In this document: positions 61,563 to 64,000 of the stretch, one piece after another
Position numbering within the stretch: position 1 is the first letter of the stretch
Layout: each line of letters opens with the position of its first letter
Assembly: GCF_000002875.2 (NCBI RefSeq)
Contig: NC_009413.2
Coordinates: forward strand, 129,001 to 193,000
Source of the DNA: Leishmania infantum JPCM5
Taxonomy: Eukaryota > Euglenozoa > Kinetoplastea > Trypanosomatida > Trypanosomatidae
DNA length: 64,000 nucleotides
Direction: 5' to 3'
Program-made: the position numbers and the translations under genes
Notes under the pieces: model-generated
What the model was told of the DNA's origin: nothing
Databases searched by the model: none
What the model saw: the letters and a program-made list of their open reading frames with translations, nothing else

Positions 61563-63854
61563 TCATGATTTGGCTGCGCTGTCTGTAAGGGAAGCTTGCA
61601 CGGTCTCCACCACCTGCGCAGGAAGCGGAGGCGCAAGCGAGAGTGCAAGGCCGGGCTGCTGTCGGAGCCCCTCACTAAGCGAGCGCAGGTAGTTCTCCCA
61701 TTCTACCGTCCCCCGCTGCTGTGGCAAGTCACGCCAGAGAAGCTGCTTTAGCGCCTTCTTGATCCGGCGCTCCTCCTGGCGCAAAGCCGCAACGCTGGCA
61801 GGCTCTGCCGCCATCCCCGATGTAGCGGCAGAAACGCTCGCGGTAGCGCCGGCGTCGGTGACGGCCAGTCGCTTCGCGACCCCCACCGTCTCCAACGCTG
61901 GATAGCTGTGCGGCGGGGGCTGACGGCTTTCGGCGACCGTCACGTCCGCAAACTTGTCAAGCTGGGTGATGGATGCACTGCCGGCGTCCTTCGTATTGCA
62001 AGAGCTGCAGCGCTTGCGCTGGTTGTGAGGAGAGTTGCGGTCACGTGTCGGGTTTCGAAGGTAGCTGTCGTAGCTGCACGTGCCGCTTCGTATGGTGCTG
62101 GGGTACCAAGGCACGCTCGAGGCGGGTGGGCAATCGTTCAATCTCTCCCCGGCAGGGGAGGTGATAAACCGCAGTGCATCGCCGGACGCATCACCTGGAA
62201 AGGGGTGCCGTGGCAGCTGTGAGAACGCCGCTGATGATGGCGAAAAGGCGAAGCTCCGGCGGGCCGACGCTGCGAGCAGCGCCGCTCGACGACGAAGCGC
62301 CGGGCCAACGGGAAGTCGCATGTCCTCTGCGTACGCGATGCGAACAAAGTGCCCCTGCGGCGGCGGCGCGAACTGGCGCAGCGGGCCATCGAGATCCTCC
62401 TCGTGAACGATGAGGTGATCTCTGCCGGAGTGCGGCAACTCCGGCCACGCCGCCATCCTCTTCGATCGCAGTCGCTGCTGGACGAGCATCGCATCACGCT
62501 TAGACTCTGTGTCGCCACCGCCGAAAATGTACCCGCTGTGGATGCGGCAGTCACCCATCTGATCCAGCTCAGCACACTGAGCCGACGGCCACTGGACTGG
62601 TCGCATCTGAGGGTCAACAAACATGAGATTGTACTTGGCGCGGCATGAGGAGCAGTATGGGTTGAGACGGCCGCAGCCGAGGGAGTTCGTGGGATTCGTG
62701 ATTGTCCACGCGCGGCGCGCCTGCCTTCCCGTAATCGCGCACGCGGATGGCGCGGGGTTGTGAACAACGTACAGCGGGCGGCGTGTGCTTCCAGACGGGT
62801 TCTGCGACGGTTCAGGTGAGGTGCGCCATCGCACTTCGCCTGCCAACACGTTTGGCAGCTCCGCGCTGCTGAAGCGGTGGAGGAGATCACCGTGTTGTGG
62901 AGGCGCCGGCTCTCCGTCCGCGGTGTCTTTCCCCCTCGCCATGCCGGTCGCCGCGGTGTCCGCGGAAGGCCGACGAGGGCGCCCGAGTTTCGCGGAGGAC
63001 ACATAAGCCAACCCGTGTGCCCCACTACACGGCGACTGTGCGCCAGGCACGTGTTTCCCTGACGCCGATCCGGCAGGCGCTGCGGCGGGCGACACACGGG
63101 AGAGAAGAGTGCCATCTTCATCCCCTGCGGGCGATTCCTGCTCAGTGAAACGTCTACTGCCAGCAAGTTCCGGTGGTTGGTGGGAATCGACGCTGCGGGC
63201 CCCTTTATCATCAACAGCTTCTACGCGCCCAGGGCCATAGCTGCTTGCACCGATGCCTGCCTTCGCGTTTGCAGACGGCCTGCTGATCGCGGGCGCATAC
63301 GCGTTCGCTCTTGCGGGCCCACTGTGCTCAGCTGCTGGCCCCCACTCAAGGTTGGAGGGCGGCTGCGCGCTCCGTTCTCCCCGCCATGCCTCGATTGACA
63401 CCATCGGCTGCCGCGGCGGTGCCTCGACGCTGTGCTCCGCATCGTCGCTTCGGCTGCGCTCTGGTGCGCCCACCTCTTCTTTTCCTTCTCTGGGAACGTC
63501 ACCGCTGTCTGGGCCTCGGGCTACGTCTTCAGCCGTGCTTGGCGGAACGCTTACCCACGCTGCGGCACGGCCGCGGCGAGGGGAATCAGCGCTGGCCACC
63601 TCGATGTCACCGCCGCTACTCATGCTGCTGCCGCTGCCAATGCTCCTCGACGACGATGAGGGCGTTGACAGGACTGAGGCGCTTGGCATTCGGCGACAGC
63701 AGTGTCGGTGGCCCCGGGCGCGCTCGCGCTCGCCGGGTCGCCGATGCGGATGCCTGCTCAGCGCGGCGTCCTCATCGCTTGCGCCATCTCTGATGTGTGG
63801 TGCGCTGCTGCTGCCACAGCGATGAGAACGGTGCTGCCTCGCCGCACGTGCCAT
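61563..63854 (-). CDS. Hypothetical protein with two CxxC pairs; 5' end uncertain
   Basis: 763 residues if translation starts at the ATG at 63854 (MARAARQHRSH). The frame stays open without a stop or another ATG to base 64000, so the gene could start beyond the window. The N-terminal 350 residues are Ser/Pro/Gly/Arg-rich and disordered. At about 395-440 there is a conserved-looking block with CGRLNPYCSSC and, 25-35 residues later, QCAELDQMGDCRIHSGY, suggesting a small metal site. A second CSSC pair in RKRCSSCNTK lies near residue 615. The C-terminus is helical (ALRQEERRIKKALKQLL and ENYLRSLSEGLRQQ). No named family fits. Zinc binding is inference from cysteine spacing only. Confidence 0.7.
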   Translation of the reverse strand: MARAARQHRSHRCGSSSAPHIRDGASDEDAALSRHPHRRPGERERARGHRHCCRRMPSASVLSTPSSSSRSIGSGSSMSSGGDIEVASADSPRRGRAAAWVSVPPSTAEDVARGPDSGDVPREGKEEVGAPERSRSDDAEHSVEAPPRQPMVSIEAWRGERSAQPPSNLEWGPAAEHSGPARANAYAPAISRPSANAKAGIGASSYGPGRVEAVDDKGARSVDSHQPPELAGSRRFTEQESPAGDEDGTLLSRVSPAAAPAGSASGKHVPGAQSPCSGAHGLAYVSSAKLGRPRRPSADTAATGMARGKDTADGEPAPPQHGDLLHRFSSAELPNVLAGEVRWRTSPEPSQNPSGSTRRPLYVVHNPAPSACAITGRQARRAWTITNPTNSLGCGRLNPYCSSCRAKYNLMFVDPQMRPVQWPSAQCAELDQMGDCRIHSGYIFGGGDTESKRDAMLVQQRLRSKRMAAWPELPHSGRDHLIVHEEDLDGPLRQFAPPPQGHFVRIAYAEDMRLPVGPALRRRAALLAASARRSFAFSPSSAAFSQLPRHPFPGDASGDALRFITSPAGERLNDCPPASSVPWYPSTIRSGTCSYDSYLRNPTRDRNSPHNQRKRCSSCNTKDAGSASITQLDKFADVTVAESRQPPPHSYPALETVGVAKRLAVTDAGATASVSAATSGMAAEPASVAALRQEERRIKKALKQLLWRDLPQQRGTVEWENYLRSLSEGLRQQPGLALSLAPPLPAQVVETVQASLTDSAAKS

Positions 63855-64000
63855 GTCGACGTTGCAAGGAGCCGCTGGTTGCCCACAATGGTCTTTGCCT
63901 CTCTTAAGCGCCTCGTGCCCAAAGGTGCTCGGCACCACTGGTGCAGACGGGAGTGCAACCCGGTATGGGTGCGACCGGTGAGCTCCGGACGGCGGCCGCT

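Noticed and set aside
1..64000. CRISPR arrays, bacterial operators or ribosome-binding sites
   Set aside because: No spaced direct repeats of that kind; the gene layout is trypanosomatid, so these features are not expected.

Overview
The window is nuclear DNA from a trypanosomatid, almost certainly Leishmania. The evidence is GC-rich intron-free genes all pointing one way, kilobase-scale gaps rich in polypyrimidine and (CA)n on the coding strand, short SIDER-like dispersed repeats, and an ADF/cofilin that reads like the known Leishmania protein. Every supported gene lies on the minus strand, so the window is the interior of one directional (polycistronic) gene cluster transcribed from position 64000 towards 1. 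From memory, ADF/cofilin and the RAD51 paralogue RAD51-6 both map to Leishmania chromosome 29 a few genes apart, which agrees with the order here. That locus assignment is recall, not a search.

In order of transcription the genes are: a protein with two CxxC pairs (61563-63854, reading frame open to the right edge); a hypothetical protein (59084-60445); ADF/cofilin (57998-58417); a 6.8 kb gap; a 1319-residue F-box protein with an ETO1-like C-terminal segment (47278-51237); a 5.4 kb gap; a mitochondrial-type membrane protein, possibly a complex I subunit (40735-41829); a basic hypothetical protein (38380-39336); a glycine-zipper membrane protein (35449-36804); a 3.9 kb gap; a coiled-coil protein (29260-31512); a SIDER-like element (27014-27641); a RAD51 paralogue (24043-25992); a membrane-anchored PPP-family phosphatase with a broken active site (21883-23022); a 5 kb gap with decayed sequence; a PPR-like mitochondrial protein (15144-16838); a CCCH zinc-finger protein (12620-13834); a hypothetical protein with a duplicated helical motif (9832-11568); RNA polymerase II subunit RPB4 (8713-9213); SF3B4/SAP49 (7046-7828); a second, nearly identical SIDER-like element (6108-6737); an RPGRIP1L/MKS5-like coiled-coil and double-C2 protein (2476-5403); and the first 255 codons of a gene that runs off the left edge (1-767).

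The genes do not form a functional operon. Trypanosomatid clusters are co-transcribed and cut into mRNAs by trans-splicing and polyadenylation. Control is therefore expected in UTRs, where this window holds its SIDER elements, a perfect 17-bp hairpin after RPB4 and many repeat tracts. The most interesting points are the RPGRIP1L/MKS5-like protein, the pseudo-phosphatase, the F-box/ETO1-like fusion, the near-identical SIDER pair, a likely frameshifted gene relic at 21021-21617, and the RPB4 3'-UTR hairpin. Starts were chosen as the first in-frame ATG that makes sense. Several longer frames open only with GTG or run through splice-signal DNA, and I trimmed them.
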